Below are positions 12,687 through 25,745 of a stretch of 64,000 bases of DNA, one piece after another. Under the pieces are notes generated by a model. The model worked only from the letters and a program-made list of their open reading frames with translations. It ran no database searches and was not told the origin of the DNA. The position numbers and the translations under genes are program-made. Each line of letters starts with the position of its first letter. Position 1 is the stretch's first letter. Source of the DNA: Talinum fruticosum (taxonomy: Eukaryota; Streptophyta; Magnoliopsida; Caryophyllales; Talinaceae); contig JAITYX010000021.1 of the NCBI GenBank assembly GCA_021018815.1, positions 4,245,001-4,309,000 of the forward strand. The letters are read 5' to 3'.

Positions 12687-15600
12687 AATAGAAATGAACA
12701 AAGAGGAAGATTAAAACTCACTTAAAAGTTTTTCAAAAAAAAAGTGTCACTATACCCAAGGCCAATTTTAGGATGGAGTCCCTCCTAAGACTTTGCCCAA
12801 GAGAAGTTTGACCAACAAAATATGTTCCCATCTCGAACTCTTGTGCGCAAGTCCAAGGAACATAGGGAACAAGGCCCACAGGCACCCTTTCAATTAGATG
12901 GAACACAGCAAAAGAAAGATAGGAAGCACAAGCCATCTTCTAGAGCCTCGCCATGGATGACATACAGACATGGAGATCAAGATAGATAGCTTAATGTGAA
13001 AGCTAACCAATCTCGGAATATTTAAGCACTTAGCTCTATATCATTTAGAATAAATTCATTTCTTCAATAAGTTCTCATATGTACTTTTTCTTGGTCTATA
13101 GGGAGAGGTAATAAAGTTGCTCATAGGTTGGCCAGACATGCTTGAGTTATGCAAACAATGGTTTTCCACATTTTTAGGGATATACTTGGGTCTTGAATGC
13201 CAGAAAATGGAAAGGAAATTCCTTATTCTCCAAATTAAAACCCAAAAAAATATGGGCTTGTGCTATATACATAGCATACCTGTATGACCAAAAGGGGAAA
13301 GAGATGATAGAGAGAGGGGAAAGGGAGACTATCTTACTTAAAAAGGATGAGTCATGCTGGTCACCATATGTTATCAACTCAGCAATTGATCTCAATGCCT
13401 CAATAACAAAATCCTAGATGACAAAAGATGCAATTCTTAAAAACAAATCATAATATTTAATGGAAAGAAAAGGAAAAGAATCTCAAATTTTACCAACCTT
13501 GTTAACATCATTGACAATTTGAACTTTTTCCAGCTGATCAATTAGATACCTGCATCATTACGGAAAAACAGCAGTAATAAGGCACTAGGTCAATTAAATT
13601 TCCAACTTGTGCTTTTATTCCCTTATGCTCCCAAGAACCCAGACATAACTAGTACATCCACAAGATCCGGAGCAACTATGTCTACACAAGCAAAGCACTA
13701 AATCATCAGTTTAGAAAATAAAATCAAAAGACAGAAAGGAAACTTAATAATTGACCACATCTGAAGCTTCAATTCAACCTTTCCCCAATTACTGGGAACG
13801 CGGTACTCTCAGGTACGCGGGACGAATTTGGGTACGCAATTTGCCACCTAGAAGAGAATCCCGATCCAGTTCGTTTTTCTTTTTTTTGCTTTAGCTGAAG
13901 ATATAACATAATTATGGGATTTTTATTTTATTTTTTACCAGGAACAAAGTTTGTGGAGAAAAACATATTTTTAAGATCCTAATATTTTATAACTGGATTC
14001 TAAAAGACAACCCTCAAACAAAAGGCTCAGCTCATTTTTAAAATGGGCCTTGTCTAAAAGCCCATCCTCCGTTGTGTAAAAAATGACAGATACTTTTGAC
14101 TATGGTTAAGCCCCTATTTTTTAGCCTTTTGAGAGAAAAAAACCGGTAGCCCTTTCAATTGCCGCCTGGAGATAGAGAGAGAGAGAGAGAGATTGTCGCA
14201 TTGGAAAGGCACCTTCCTTCGGCCTTACTCCTCTTCGTCCTCCGAAGTCAACTTCCTCAGCTTCACTAAACCAGTTAATCTCAGGTATGTTGTATTGTAT
14301 ACATGCCTTGCTCTTCTCCTCCTTCTCTGCTCCACCATCTTCTTCTCTTACCTCATTTTAGAGACTTTCTATTCAAGTTTAGCATTTTGATTTCTTGTAC
14401 AACCCACCCCAAATGGGAACGCTCTATACAGTGAATTAGCGTGACTCGTAGCAAATCAGTACGCTCATGAACCCCGTTTCGAGTCACGCAACACAGCTCA
14501 CCGTACGTAGGGGATAGGAGCGAATCGGGTAACTATGGACGTATGCAAGCTTTCATTTACAATTTTTTAAAGAAAATGTTTTATTTGGGTTACTGTAAAT
14601 TTTTAAAGAAATAAGTTAATAAGATACTGGAAAAAGTAAAACTCGCTAATCATTCCTTTCGTCCAGTAGAAGAACTTGCCCCACCTTTGTTGCCGCACAA
14701 CCGCCTCTCTCACTATTTTATGTCAAAATTGTCATCTTTGTACCCCTATTCCCCCGGCACTCCCACACACGCACAACCCCATATGCTCTCTATTTTCCTT
14801 TCTCCATCCACCAGTAAATGAGCAGCAGAAAGACGGGAACAAATCTAATGGTCAAAATTGAGTGCAAGTACGAGAAGAAGATTACCTACATGCCCACAAA
14901 GTAGATGCAACACATCACAGTGGAGACACACAGGTAGGATAGACCACCCAAAATGCATAGAAACAGGTTTTTCAGCCTCCTTTGTCATGGTTAGAATGTT
15001 GCAGCACCCAGCGATACTTTGCATTTCACAATTTGGGTTTGCAAATTAGGGTCTTAGATTTAAGGGCTTAATTTGAAACTAATTCATGAAATAAGACGAG
15101 GGATTCGGTCAAAAAGAATAATATCAATCAGGTAAGTATGAATTTAAAAAATTTGGTGTTGACTGGTTAGCAGCCCTCCCCTCTGTCTTTTAAAATTACC
15201 AAGAAATCCCATGAAGCACCTCACATCATGCTTAGATGAAGTCGTTGGGGAGGGGCAGATGTTGAGTCTCATGAGACATGCTATTGAAAATTTACAGTAA
15301 GATGATGGATGCCATTCAAAAACACAGCCACGGTGAGTTACTCACTATTGTCAGTGTCATCGATTGCACAGGTAAGGGTCCTTTCTTAGCTCGCAGGAGG
15401 ATAGACGAACGGCTACAAGGCTTGCAATTTGGATAGTAAGAAATTACTCTAGGCAGGCAACCAGGATGAGCTATTTGGAACTCTTGTTAATTCATAGGGG
15501 AAGGGGGTCAAGGCCATGTGCGGCAAGGAAGGATTGTTAAGGCAGGAAGAAATGTTTAAGGTCCAATTCTATTCATTTTACATTAAAGGTTCAGCATTTA

Positions 15601-17644
15601 TAATAATACTATTTCCAAAAATTGCCAATGAGGTCCCGTTGTCTTTATCATTGTGTCAGAAAACTATGCCAATAATGAGACTTTCTTTTTCTTTATTTCC
15701 TGTTGAAAAAGCTCATTCAGGTGCTACTAATTCTTAAGTAACTCAGCTATCCAAATTTAACGTCACACAACCGATGGCAGCTTAGCTTGGTTTCATTTTA
15801 AACACGCTGTACTTATCAATCAAATGGAAACGATCCTTCAAAGTAGGAAAGGCATCAGCCTTCTAGATTTGCTCAACCCAGTGTCCATTAGCATATGCTT
15901 CCGCACAAAAATTCCAGTCAAGAGATATCACAATTGCAATGCTATGGTATGGTTCACTTTAACTGCTGGTAGAATTAGTGAAAATTTTCACACGACAGAA
16001 TAGTTAGGCAGGGAGAGTCAGATTAATCATCAAAGTCCAGAAGCCACTCAACTTATGTCAATTACAAGAAACGAATAAACCACCTCATCACACTAACCAA
16101 CAAAAACCTTCTGATATCTTAAAACAGATAACACCCACCTATTAGGGACAATTTCCTTCCAATTCAAAGAAAAAAAGGCGTTAAATAATATCAATCTACT
16201 CCAGACTTTTGGATATCCTGTCAATGTTTAAAGGCTTCATAATAGATTGCATCAAGGAACTTATTCATCCAAATTCGAATACAGATCCTTCCATACATTG
16301 AGTCCCAAGTACTTTTAGCCTCCATCCCATGGAAACTTTGGTTTCTAAGAATTTACTTTTCGCCTCCATCTCATGTTATATTTCAAAGAATTTACTGTAC
16401 AACTATACACATCTTTACACCCAGCAGGGGAGTGTCAGATAATCACTTTCCTTCCCACATCTACAGGACTATTTACGAAGTGAATGAGGCAGTTTGATGC
16501 TCAGCACCGACATCTGTCAAATCCAACAGAAATATAACAAACATGCACATGAATGAGTAAAGAGATTTTGCATCTACTCAAGTCTAATAGGTCCCAACGC
16601 ATTCTGTCAATATGCCCTTTTTGTGATAGCACTCATCTTCAACGATGTTATCAACCTAAAACATCAAAACAAAATTTTGTTTGTATAAATAAACCTATCA
16701 TTACTACCATCAAAAATGTTATGCGATCAACATTCACTGAAACTTTTGACCTCTTATCAGAAAAACCCTCAGGTATCAGCCTAATTACGCATCTAACAAT
16801 GTCTGTCATCACAAAGACTTTCAAAGGAAAGGACATATTCCATTTTCTATCCCTCTTGCCTTACAAGCATAATCAATACCCAGAGTCCCAATATGACAAC
16901 CCGAGATAACATGACTTACCCCCTCCCCACCACGCTTCCACAAAAACAGATGATTGTAATTACAATTTTTTTCCCTGAAAGATATAGCCATAGGTAAGGA
17001 TGGGAAATAGAGGGATGTGGAATCTCAAATAACTTCCGGCCCATTAGGCATTTAGGCATTAACTAAGTTCAAACACATCCAGAGATTAAAACAGATATCT
17101 TTGACTACTCTTCCATCCGTCCATCTAATTAGTCAACTAACAAAGGGAAGTACTTTAATTTACCCTTCCTCATCTTCTGAGTTCATCATTGCCGCTTGAC
17201 CAAACATTCGTCTTCACAAAACTGTCCACCCCAACACACACGCACAGAGAAGAGAATTTTCGTTTCTTTGCTTAGCTTCAAAGAAGCACAATTAAGCCAA
17301 TACGTATGAAGTTTACTACACACTTCCATGATACGCTTTCAAACGCCAAGCTTTGCAGTCAGTATCAGCTATTCTCAGTGAGAACGCCGAGAACAACTAC
17401 AGTGAATGAAAATTGGAGCCGAAGTGAATACCTAAAAAAACTCTGAAAAAAAAAAAACCGTAATATAGTAATGGTTGAGATCATGGACACAGCTAAGAAT
17501 CAGATCATCTGAAACGGTCCTAATTCTTAACAAATCACATTGAAATGAAAAGAACACAAAAGATAATTCCCAAAAAAAGGTAAAAAGAAACCTGAGTTCC
17601 TCCAAGGAGAATCGATTTCTGGATCTCCAGAAGGAAAACCACAT
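2709..17644 (-). CDS. TT9: TT9/GFS9 (CLEC16A-like) membrane-trafficking protein, 3' end missing
   Basis: Homologue of Arabidopsis TRANSPARENT TESTA 9/GREEN FLUORESCENT SEED 9, a Golgi-associated peripheral protein needed for vacuolar trafficking and flavonoid accumulation. Exons (minus): 17592-17644, 13498-13549, 13338-13413, 9912-10043, 9728-9824, 9559-9616, 8847-8955, 8615-8738, 8345-8525, 7832-8126, 4288-4376, 4141-4211, 2709-2818. Exon 1 starts [17 protein letters not shown]. Exons 2-8 give the CLEC16A/FPL helical domain ([51 protein letters not shown]). Later exons give [42 protein letters not shown] and [20 protein letters not shown]. All splice sites are GT-AG. The frame fails only at short homopolymers: the exon 3/4 junction (two bases short, runs 13340-13344 and 10038-10043), 9926-9930, 8025-8029 and 2777-2781. 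C-terminal exons (after ..YLQKLK) were not found and should lie left of base 1. A pseudogene is possible but less likely. Confidence 0.85.
6078..7692 (+). mobile_element. LINE remnant inside TT9 intron 10
   Basis: The plus strand carries broken plant LINE reverse transcriptase. At 6078 the frame reads [18 protein letters not shown], where intact elements have HLQFADDT, so the catalytic FADD is lost. Pieces of the RT thumb, the zf-RVT domain and the tail follow, ending near 7692 in a TTTATCAAAAAA-type 3' end. Multiple stops and shifts show it is dead. It explains much of the 3.45-kb intron between exons 10 and 11 and lies antisense to the host gene. Confidence 0.65.
10112..10247. repeat. Small foldback in TT9 intron 3
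   Basis: ACCTGTCTTAATA at the left is answered by TATTAAGACAGGT at the right, giving about 13-bp inverted ends around roughly 110 bp of AT-rich sequence just upstream (in gene sense) of exon 4. It has no coding capacity and looks like a small MITE. No clear target duplication was seen. Confidence 0.45.
10555..10860 (+). mobile_element. Possible solo-LTR-like fragment in TT9 intron 3
   Basis: An AT-rich stretch with a TATATATA-type box (about 10695-10702) followed by a GCATGCATGTAAC block resembles the U3/R part of a plant LTR retrotransposon. No internal coding region, primer-binding site or paired second LTR was found, so the assignment rests on composition only. Confidence 0.25.
12030..12315 (+). 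mobile_element. LINE zf-RVT fragment in TT9 intron 3
   Basis: A short open stretch reads [19 protein letters not shown], then [16 protein letters not shown], matching the zinc-binding RT (zf-RVT) region of plant LINEs (pattern W.....G.FSVKS.Y, followed by PWK.IWK...P). It ends in a frameshifted copy of the usual [10 protein letters not shown] segment. It is a separate fragment from the LINE at 6.1-7.7 kb. Confidence 0.6.
12644..12682. repeat. (CT)n microsatellite
   Basis: About 19 uninterrupted CT dinucleotides within TT9 intron 3. The reverse strand yields a poly-(Arg-Glu) frame, which is an artefact of the repeat. Confidence 0.9.
14173..14287 (+). other. Possible orphan 5' exon-like fragment in TT9 intron 1
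   Basis: A GA microsatellite (14173-14193) leads into an open stretch encoding a serine/basic segment ([16 protein letters not shown]) that ends at a plausible donor, CAG|GTATG at 14287/14288. It looks like the start of an organelle-targeted protein, but there is no ATG and no partner exon nearby on this strand. It may be a captured or stranded gene fragment antisense to TT9. Confidence 0.2.
15307..15950. repeat. Segmental duplicate R, copy 1
   Basis: A 644-bp segment of unknown nature in TT9 intron 1. It recurs about 2.4 kb away at 17746-18130 plus 19882-20106. Identity is high by eye; copy 1 has about 45 bp near 15627-15672 that copy 2 lacks. No convincing protein is encoded. Its empty site (GCTACTAATTCTTAAGTAAC near 15720-15740) shows the state before a LINE entered copy 2. 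Confidence 0.75.
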
Positions 17645-17745
17645 CCTTGGACTATCGGACCTTCGAATTTAACATTCACTGGATCAACTCAACGGGGTTA
17701 AGTACAACATTGATGGTCACGACCCTGAAATCTTCAGAAATTGAC
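17250..17745 (-). repeat. TT9 first-exon unit, copy A (intact)
   Basis: The gene-proximal copy of a triplicated block made of intron 1 start, exon 1 and 5' flank. Its exon (17592-17644) is open and splices in frame to exon 2 (..CTCAG|G TAT). The upstream part stops abruptly at 17745, where segment R copy 2 begins, so this copy has lost the flank that copies B and C still carry. Confidence 0.75.
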
Positions 17746-20106
17746 GGATGCCATTCAAAAACACAGCCATGGTGAGTTACTCACCATTGTCAGTGCCATC
17801 GATTGCACAGGTAAGGGTCCTTTCTTAGCTCGCAGGAGGATAGACGAACGGCTACAAGGCTTGCAATTTGGATAGTAAGAAATTACTCTAGGCAGGCAAC
17901 CAGGATGAGCTATTTGGAACTCTTGCTAATTCATAGGGGAAGGGGGTCAAGGCCATGTGCAGCAAGGAAGGATTGTTAAGGCAGGAAGAAATGCTTAAGG
18001 TCCAATTCTATTCATTTTACATTAAAGGTTCAGCATTTATAATAATACTATTTCCAAAAATTGCCCATGATGAGACTTTCTTTTTCTTTATTTCCTGTTG
18101 AAAAAGGTATTTCAGGTGCTACTAATTCTTGAATCCTTACCTGCTCATGTGATGCAAAGTTTAAAATTACCCAAAAGTAGGGCTAAGTCTCGGATAAGAT
18201 TAATCAAGATTTTTTAAAAAAATCTCACAATGCCAATGGAATACCAATGGTGGCTTGGGATAAAGTTTGTATTCCCAATAAATTGGGCGGTTTGGGTTTC
18301 GGGAAAATTGAGGCGGTTAATCAAGCTTTCCTATGTAAACTTATTTGGAAATATTTATATGTAGAAAATAATTTCGGGCCTCAATTGTGAGAACCAAGTA
18401 TCCGTTATCGGAGGATTTTTCTTAGGGAAAATTAAAGCTTCCGATTCTTGGGCTTGAAAATGTTTGCTTAAAGAACGTGATCTGTTTAAAAGAGGCTTAA
18501 GATGGAAAATAGGTAATGGCGAAAGGCGAAATTCGGCATGATTTTTGGTGTGATAACTTTAATTTAGTAAATTATTATGATATGAACCTTCCAAATATTC
18601 CTTCCTTAGATGCCACGAGTTAGTGAGTTTATCACTCCGGGTAAAGAGTGGGATCCGACCCGACTTAATTCTTTTCTCCTGGAAGACATTTGTCGGACTA
18701 ATAGGACCATCCCTCTTCCTAATCATAATATAGAGGATGTTGTTTGTTGGGGACTTTCTAACGAGTGATTATTTTACAACAAAATCTGCAACTTGAATTC
18801 CACGTAATCTTCGGGATAGTCATACTAGATAGAATTTTGCGTGGATTTGGAATTTAGACTCGATGCTTAAATTGAAATTGTTTTTGCGACAAATTGGTCA
18901 TAATGCATTATCCACATGAGATAATCGGCTAAAAGAGGAGTTATCACCGACACTATTTGTCCATTACGTCATGTTCATGAAGAATCAACTAATCATCTTT
19001 TTTCACATTGTTCTTTAGTAAAGGACACTTGGAATAAAGCATTTCAAGCACAAGTGGCTAAATATTAATTTTAGCCATTTGCAATTTGTATCTTTGAATG
19101 ATATTTTGATAAGACTAGGATTTTGAATAAACCAAATCATATGATCCGCATGGTTCATTTGTTATGGAGTATATGGAAAAGTCATAATGATGTTGTCTTT
19201 AATAATGGAAACTATAGTGCTTTGTCTACAATTTTAAAGGCCAAGATTAGGTGGCCGAATGGAGGGCAAGAGGACTACTCGATAATCATTCCAACTTACA
19301 CTCCAAGTACTCATCCTTAACTACATTCTACTCCAACTCGGTTTGTCAACCGGCGTAAACCACCGGAGGGGTTCATCAAAATCAACTTTGATGGATCAAA
19401 ATCATCATCGGCAGCAGCGAGAGGATTCGTGATTAGAGGTTGGGACGGAAAATTTATTCAAGCCGGGACAACTAATTTGGGACTAGCTTCGTACTTGTAG
19501 CCGAAGCTTCGCTATGCGGAATGGGGTAAGAGCGGCAGTACAAGTAGGTTTTCGATCAATTGTTTTGGAAGGAGATAATCAAGTTGTTATTAAAGGGATT
19601 AAAGGAGAGATGCGGATACCCCGGGAAATTCATACACTCATCGAGGACACACGTCATTATCTTCAAAGATGCGATCATGTGGTCATCCGTTGTACATTTA
19701 GAGAAGGAAATAGAGCCGCTGATTGGGTGGCCAAATGTAGTCTCTTTATTTCTACTTCCTTATTTTGGTCGATTTTCCTTCTTCTCCATTTTAATGGAGG
19801 AAAATTTGGGTAGAACCCTTGCGAGAAGGACTACTCGCTAGTTGTTGTACTTATCATTTATAAAAATTAAAAATTTAAAAAAATTCTTAAGTAACTCAGC
19901 TATCCAAATTTAACGTCACACAACCAATGGCAGACTTAGCTTGGTTTCATTTTAAACATGTCTGTGCTTATCAATCAAATGGAAACGATCCTTCAAAGTA
20001 GGAAAGGCATCAGCCTTCCGGATTTGCTCAACCCAAGTGTCCATTAGCATATGCTTCCGCACAAAAATTCCAGTGAAGAGATGTCACAATTGCAATGCTA
20101 TGGTAT
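17746..20106. repeat. Segmental duplicate R, copy 2, split by a LINE
   Basis: Matches 15307-15950. The left part is 17746-18130 and the right part runs from about 19882 to 20106. The intervening 1.75 kb is a LINE insertion. It sits directly between TT9 first-exon copies A and B and so separates copy A from its original upstream sequence. Confidence 0.75.
18131..19881 (+). mobile_element. 5'-truncated LINE with RNase H domain and target duplication
   Basis: Non-LTR retrotransposon remnant. The 5' part gives WDKVCIPNKLGGLGFGKI and FLCKLIWKYL (end of the RT region). The 3' part gives INFDGSKSSSAAARGFVIRG at about 19384 and then LEGDNQVVIKGIKGEMRIP..REGNRAADWVAK (19514-19740), a plant-type RNase H (RVT_3) domain split by a frameshift. 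An A-rich tail ends at about 19881. AATTCTT occurs on both sides (18124-18130 and 19882-19888), a likely 7-bp target-site duplication, supported by the unoccupied site in repeat R copy 1. Confidence 0.8.
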
Positions 20107-20692
20107 AGTAATGGTTGAGATCGTAGAATCGGATCATCCGAAACGGTCCTAATTCTTAACAAATCACATTGCAATGAAAAGAAAACAAAAGATAATTCCC
20201 AAAAAAAGATAAAAAGAAACCCGAGTTCCTCCAAGGAGAATCGATTTTTGGATCTTCGAAGGAAAACCACATTATAGGACTATCTGACCTTCGAATTTAA
20301 CCTTCTCACTCGGATCAACTCAACAGGGGTAAGTACAACATTGATGGTCACGACCCCGAAATCTTCGTAAATTGACACAAAAGACTATTTATGTGCTGGC
20401 TTTGATCTTGATTTTGATTTTGATTTTGGACACTAAAGTGATCAAATTAGGGATCGTGGTTGCCGGTCCATCGTGGAGGGACTGGGATGAGATTGGGGAT
20501 TATGCAAGTGAAATAAGCGTATCACGTAAGAATAGAATTTTCGTCTCTTTTCTTCGCTTCAAAGACGTACAATTAAGCCAATACATATGAAGTTTTCTGC
20601 ACAATTCCGTGATACGCTTTCAAAGGTCAAGCTTTGCGATCAGTATTAGCTATTCTCGGTGAGAACGCCGAGAACAACTACAAGTGAATGAA
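20107..20692 (-). pseudogene. TT9 first-exon unit, copy B (frameshifted)
   Basis: Duplicate of the TT9 exon 1 block. The exon-equivalent lies at about 20221-20273, with ATG at 20273. One base is missing after TTTTCCTTC relative to copy A, so the frame is lost after five residues, and the donor region has changed from CTCAGG to CTCGGG. Its 5' flank (20330-20520, with a repeated GATTTT motif) and the intron-side sequence of the next unit (about 20525-20692) follow. It is not expected to encode a usable first exon. Confidence 0.65.
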
Positions 20693-21711
<1,019 letters not shown>

Positions 21712-22190
21712 GAGCCGAAGTGAATACCTAAAAAATTCTGAAAAAAACCCGTAATATAGTGATGGTTGAGATCATGGACACAGCTAAGAATCGGATCATC
21801 CGAAACGATCCTAATTCTTCACAAATCACATTGCAATGAAAAGAAAACAAAAGATAATTCCCAAAAAAGAGGTAAAAAGAAACCCGAGTTCCTTCAAGGA
21901 AAATCGATTTCGGATCTCCGTAAGGAAAACCACATCATTGGACTATCGGACCTTCGAATTTAACATTCTCACTGGATCAACTCAACGGGGTAAGTACAAC
22001 ATTGATGGTCACGACCTCGAAATCTTCGAAATTGACGCAAAAGACTATTTATGTTATGGTTTTGATCTTGATTTTGATTTTGATTTTGATTTTGGACACC
22101 AAAGTGATCAAATTGGGGATCGCGGTTGGCGCTTCATCGTGGAGGGATGGGATGAGATTGGGGATTATGCAAGTGAAATAAGTAGAGGTG
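21712..22190 (-). pseudogene. TT9 first-exon unit, copy C (frameshifted)
   Basis: The most distal duplicate of the TT9 exon 1 block. The exon-equivalent has its ATG at about 21944, reads TGGTTTTCCTTACGGAGATCC and then lacks one base relative to copy A, so its frame is broken. It keeps the longest 5' flank (about 21985-22190, four GATTTT units). If TT9 transcription still starts at the ancestral promoter, it would begin upstream of this copy and read through copies C and B as leader. Confidence 0.65.
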
Positions 22191-23157
22191 AATGGGAATA
22201 TAAAAAAATTGATTTAAGGGTGTTGACAATTATATACCATACCATATTATAAAATTCAACGTATACATTTATTTTAGGATATTTATTTTTTGTAAATCAT
22301 ATCACTTATTTTTGGCACAATTATACAACATATTTTAGTTTAAAATTGTCAAAAATTGTGTAATTAACTTTTTAATACCCGGATATATGTGTAATTAATT
22401 TTTAGGGTCTTATCTTTGTACCTAATTTTACAAGTACTCTTACCGTTGGAACTTATATAAAAAGAGTACCGCTTGTTAAGTGAATGCTTGACAGTGAATA
22501 GACGATTATACCTTTTGTGGCAAATGAAATTTTTTATTTTATTTCACCCATCCACATTTGCTTCACCATTCTCAAACCCTCTTCTTCGAACCAAGGTAAA
22601 GAGAATCCATAATCAAACATAGACAAACCTTATAAAATCAAAGATCAAAGTGAAGTTTGAAGGATCGAAAAGCGATGGAAGCTTAATTGCTGTCGTAAAC
22701 ATTGATGCATGTGAAGGAGAGAGAAGGAATCAAAAATTTTACCAGGTAGAACTCACAATTCAAAAAAATTTCCATGGTTAAGGTGTATAATTTCTACAAA
22801 TTTAGTTTTTGTATGGAAATAGGTAGTCGAAATTGTTTGTGTTCGACAATTGTGGAGTTTGCCATGTTTTTTGTGAGTGATTGAGTTAACAACGAAAAAC
22901 AGAGGGTAATAAAAATTTGAAATTTTGGGCCTAATAATTTGTAATTTTGATGGCACATTGTCTTTTTTAAGGTAAACATCGGTTTTTTTTCTCATGAACT
23001 AAAACACACTTAGTGAAAGTCTAATTCTAACGTTTAATTATGGAACAATAAAATCAATAATTGTAAGTTTTATGGTTAATTTGATGAGTTTTATTCTTTT
23101 GAATTTGTTGAAAGCATAACTTAGTTAATTTTTAATTTATCTTATGTGTAGATTCTC
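22191..23157. other. Non-coding stretch between TT9 5' region and transposon
   Basis: AT-rich sequence (nearly 1 kb) with no gene that I can support. The minus-strand ORFs here (22753-22995) have no recognisable features. The right part probably belongs to the 5' region of the Mutator-like element that follows. Confidence 0.4.
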
Positions 23158-25745
23158 GCAAAATGGATATGAAGAGTGTGCACATTCACTACAATAGAGA
23201 TGTCATGGATTTGGGAAAGTTTAGTCCAAATGGGATATTGGCCCTTGAGAGTTGCATGATAATACGAAGGTTAGAATGAGGAAGTTAAATAAGGAACCCC
23301 CAAAATTTCCTTCATTTTATTATTGCAAACCCGGGGAAAAGAGCCAAAAATGTGGATTGTTAAAAATGTTGACTTAAGGAAATGTTTTCTAGTTTGGAAG
23401 AAAAAGGATGTGGTTGTGATCAATATGGTTAATAGCCTTGAACCAAATTATTTGTGCAAATTGGCAATAATGTTACAGAGCAACAGACTAAAGCAAATGA
23501 GGTAATAGATTTGACTTAAGAAAATCATCAAATGAGTGATGTAGTGGAAGATCGGAGATAAGATGATTAAAATGCAAGTAGTGGAAGTTATTCATGCTGT
23601 GGATGAAAAAAGGGTAGTGGATGTTGATAGGCAAGTTGTGTATGAAGAAGAAGCTATAGCGTTGATAGAGGACATTGAGGATTTCATACTAAGTTAACCT
23701 AAACCCAATCAAGGTGAGCATAGTATCTCTGCAACACTTTGTAGCATGCTTACCAAAACGAAGTTGTCCATCATAAGAAGGGCCAACAAGGTCTCTCTCA
23801 ATGAGGAAAATTACATTGTGATGACAAATTCAAGTTTCTATATAGAAACCACAAGCCCAACTAAGCCAAAACAAGCATGCCACAAACCTTACTCCACCTA
23901 GAAGAAGCCCTAAAAGACCTATCCCACCTATAAGCAACACCCCAACTGCAGTTAGAAGAAGCCCCGTAAAACCCATGCCAAGCCCAACTCCACTTAGAAG
24001 GAGCACTAGAAAACCTCAACCAGAGAGCCTTACACCAATCAAAAGCCGGTGCAACTCCACAATAACTAGCAACTCTGCCACTTCATTTCCCCTTAATGTC
24101 CCCATTATTCAGTTGAAGAAAAAGGCAAGCACAACATATTATTGGAAGAAGGTGAAGGTAGGGGTAATGAATGAACAAGCTTTGACTCGAGGATGGAGAA
24201 TATGAAGCAAGATCGGATGATGACTTAGATGAGTCCGATGTGTGATTGGAAGATGAAGAGATAGAAGGTGAAATTCATGACTACTATATTACTAATGACG
24301 AAGATAATGCAGATGATGTTGACCCAAATGATAAGATGTATGATGGACAACTTTAGGAAACCCAACCTAATGGGAGCATAAAATTCCGACAAGTGGGACA
24401 TGTTTATAAACAAGTAGTAAATCATGAATGTTGTCGGGGACTACTGTGCGTGGAGGGGAAGAACTTGATCAAATTGAAGAATACCGTAGTAGATACACCG
24501 CCAAGTGTGCATATAAAAGCTTCAAATGGAGGCACCATGCTTCTAGAATTCCCGATGGGAGAACTTTTCAGGTGAAAACATACGATGGAAAACATCATCG
24601 AAGTTGTCCAACTCTAGTGGAGAATCCAATGGCCGGTTCAAGGCAGATTTCGAAAAATTATAAATGATTTCGGACAAAACCCAAACATGAGTGATGTAGA
24701 TTTAGGTAATGCATTATTTCAAAAATATGGAGTAATTGTTAAGTCTCATGTGATTAGGATAGCACGAAAGCTAATGTTGCGTAAGATTGAAGGAAGACAT
24801 GATGAGTCTTACAAAAAGTTAGAATGTACATAGAGATGGTGAGGAAAACAAACTCTAGCTCTCATGCTTATATCAGTTGGGATGTCCAACCATAAGCTAT
24901 TTGTGATTCAAGAGCGTGTAGAAGGCAATGACGACAACGTTTTGCCAAACAAAAGGTTCAAAAGGTTGTTCATAAGTTTCAAAGGCTTGATAGATGAATT
25001 TTTAAAGGGGTGTAGACCTATCATTGGAGTCGATAGAGCCCATTTAAAAGGGAAATGTGGAGGAGTGTTGCTAACTACAGTAGGGATAGATGCTACTAAT
25101 CACTACTTCCCTTTGCAATAGCAATTGTGGAGTATGAGAATAATGATAGTCGGACATATTTTTTTAATGCATTAATACATGTTGTGGGTGCCGAGGACCA
25201 TGGCAGGTTCACTATTATTTCAGCACAAATGCAAGGTAACTATGTTCTCATTTTAACTTTTAACAAATGCATTGCATATAAATTTCATTTTAACTTCATT
25301 TTATCCGCCCTAACTAGTAGGGAGTTATTCATGCCTTGAAGTAATGCATGCCTAATACTCCAAGGAGGGTTTCGTTATTCATCTAGAAAGGAATATGAAG
25401 AGAAAATTTCCTGGTTCATAGTTGAAGTTGATGCTTTGGAATGCTACAAATGCATTTAACGTTTGGGAGCATAAGAGGGCAATGGAGGAACTACAAGAGG
25501 CAAGCCCAAGAAGCATGTGCATGACTCATAAAGGGAGTCAAAATAACACTGGTATAGGTATTTGTTTTTTGGGCACAATATCTTGTTGATTTACCTTGAA
25601 CACACTTATGTTTTGTGTACAATTGTATACTGTAGGAACCACGGCCGGCGGGACCACCCCGGGCCGCGCTTCCCATGTTACCTTTGGCATAAGGGTTTTT
25701 TCCACAAGGCCATAAAGAAAGTGACACCATTTGAGCATTCTAAAG
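23158..25745 (+). mobile_element. Decayed Mutator-like element (MULE) transposase
   Basis: Scattered pieces of a MuDR-type transposase read in order on the plus strand. An N-terminal segment near 23158 (HYNRDVMDLGKFSPNG) is followed by a proline-rich linker (about 23880-24110). At 24500-24650 is the MuDR zinc-binding-like block (FKWRHHASRIPDGRTFQVKTYDGKHH). At about 24970-25150 is the transposase core (IGVDRAHLKGKCGGVLLTTVGIDATNHYFPL, then VEYENNDSRTYFF), with the first catalytic Asp in VDRAHLKG. Stops and frameshifts are frequent and the C-terminal part is degraded. Terminal repeats were not identified. It is inactive. Confidence 0.7.

Noticed and set aside
21836..22252. 138-codon plus-strand ORF with repeated Asp-Phe units
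   Set aside because: It runs antisense through TT9 first-exon copy C and its flank; the Asp-Phe run comes from the GATTTT microsatellite. No family resemblance.
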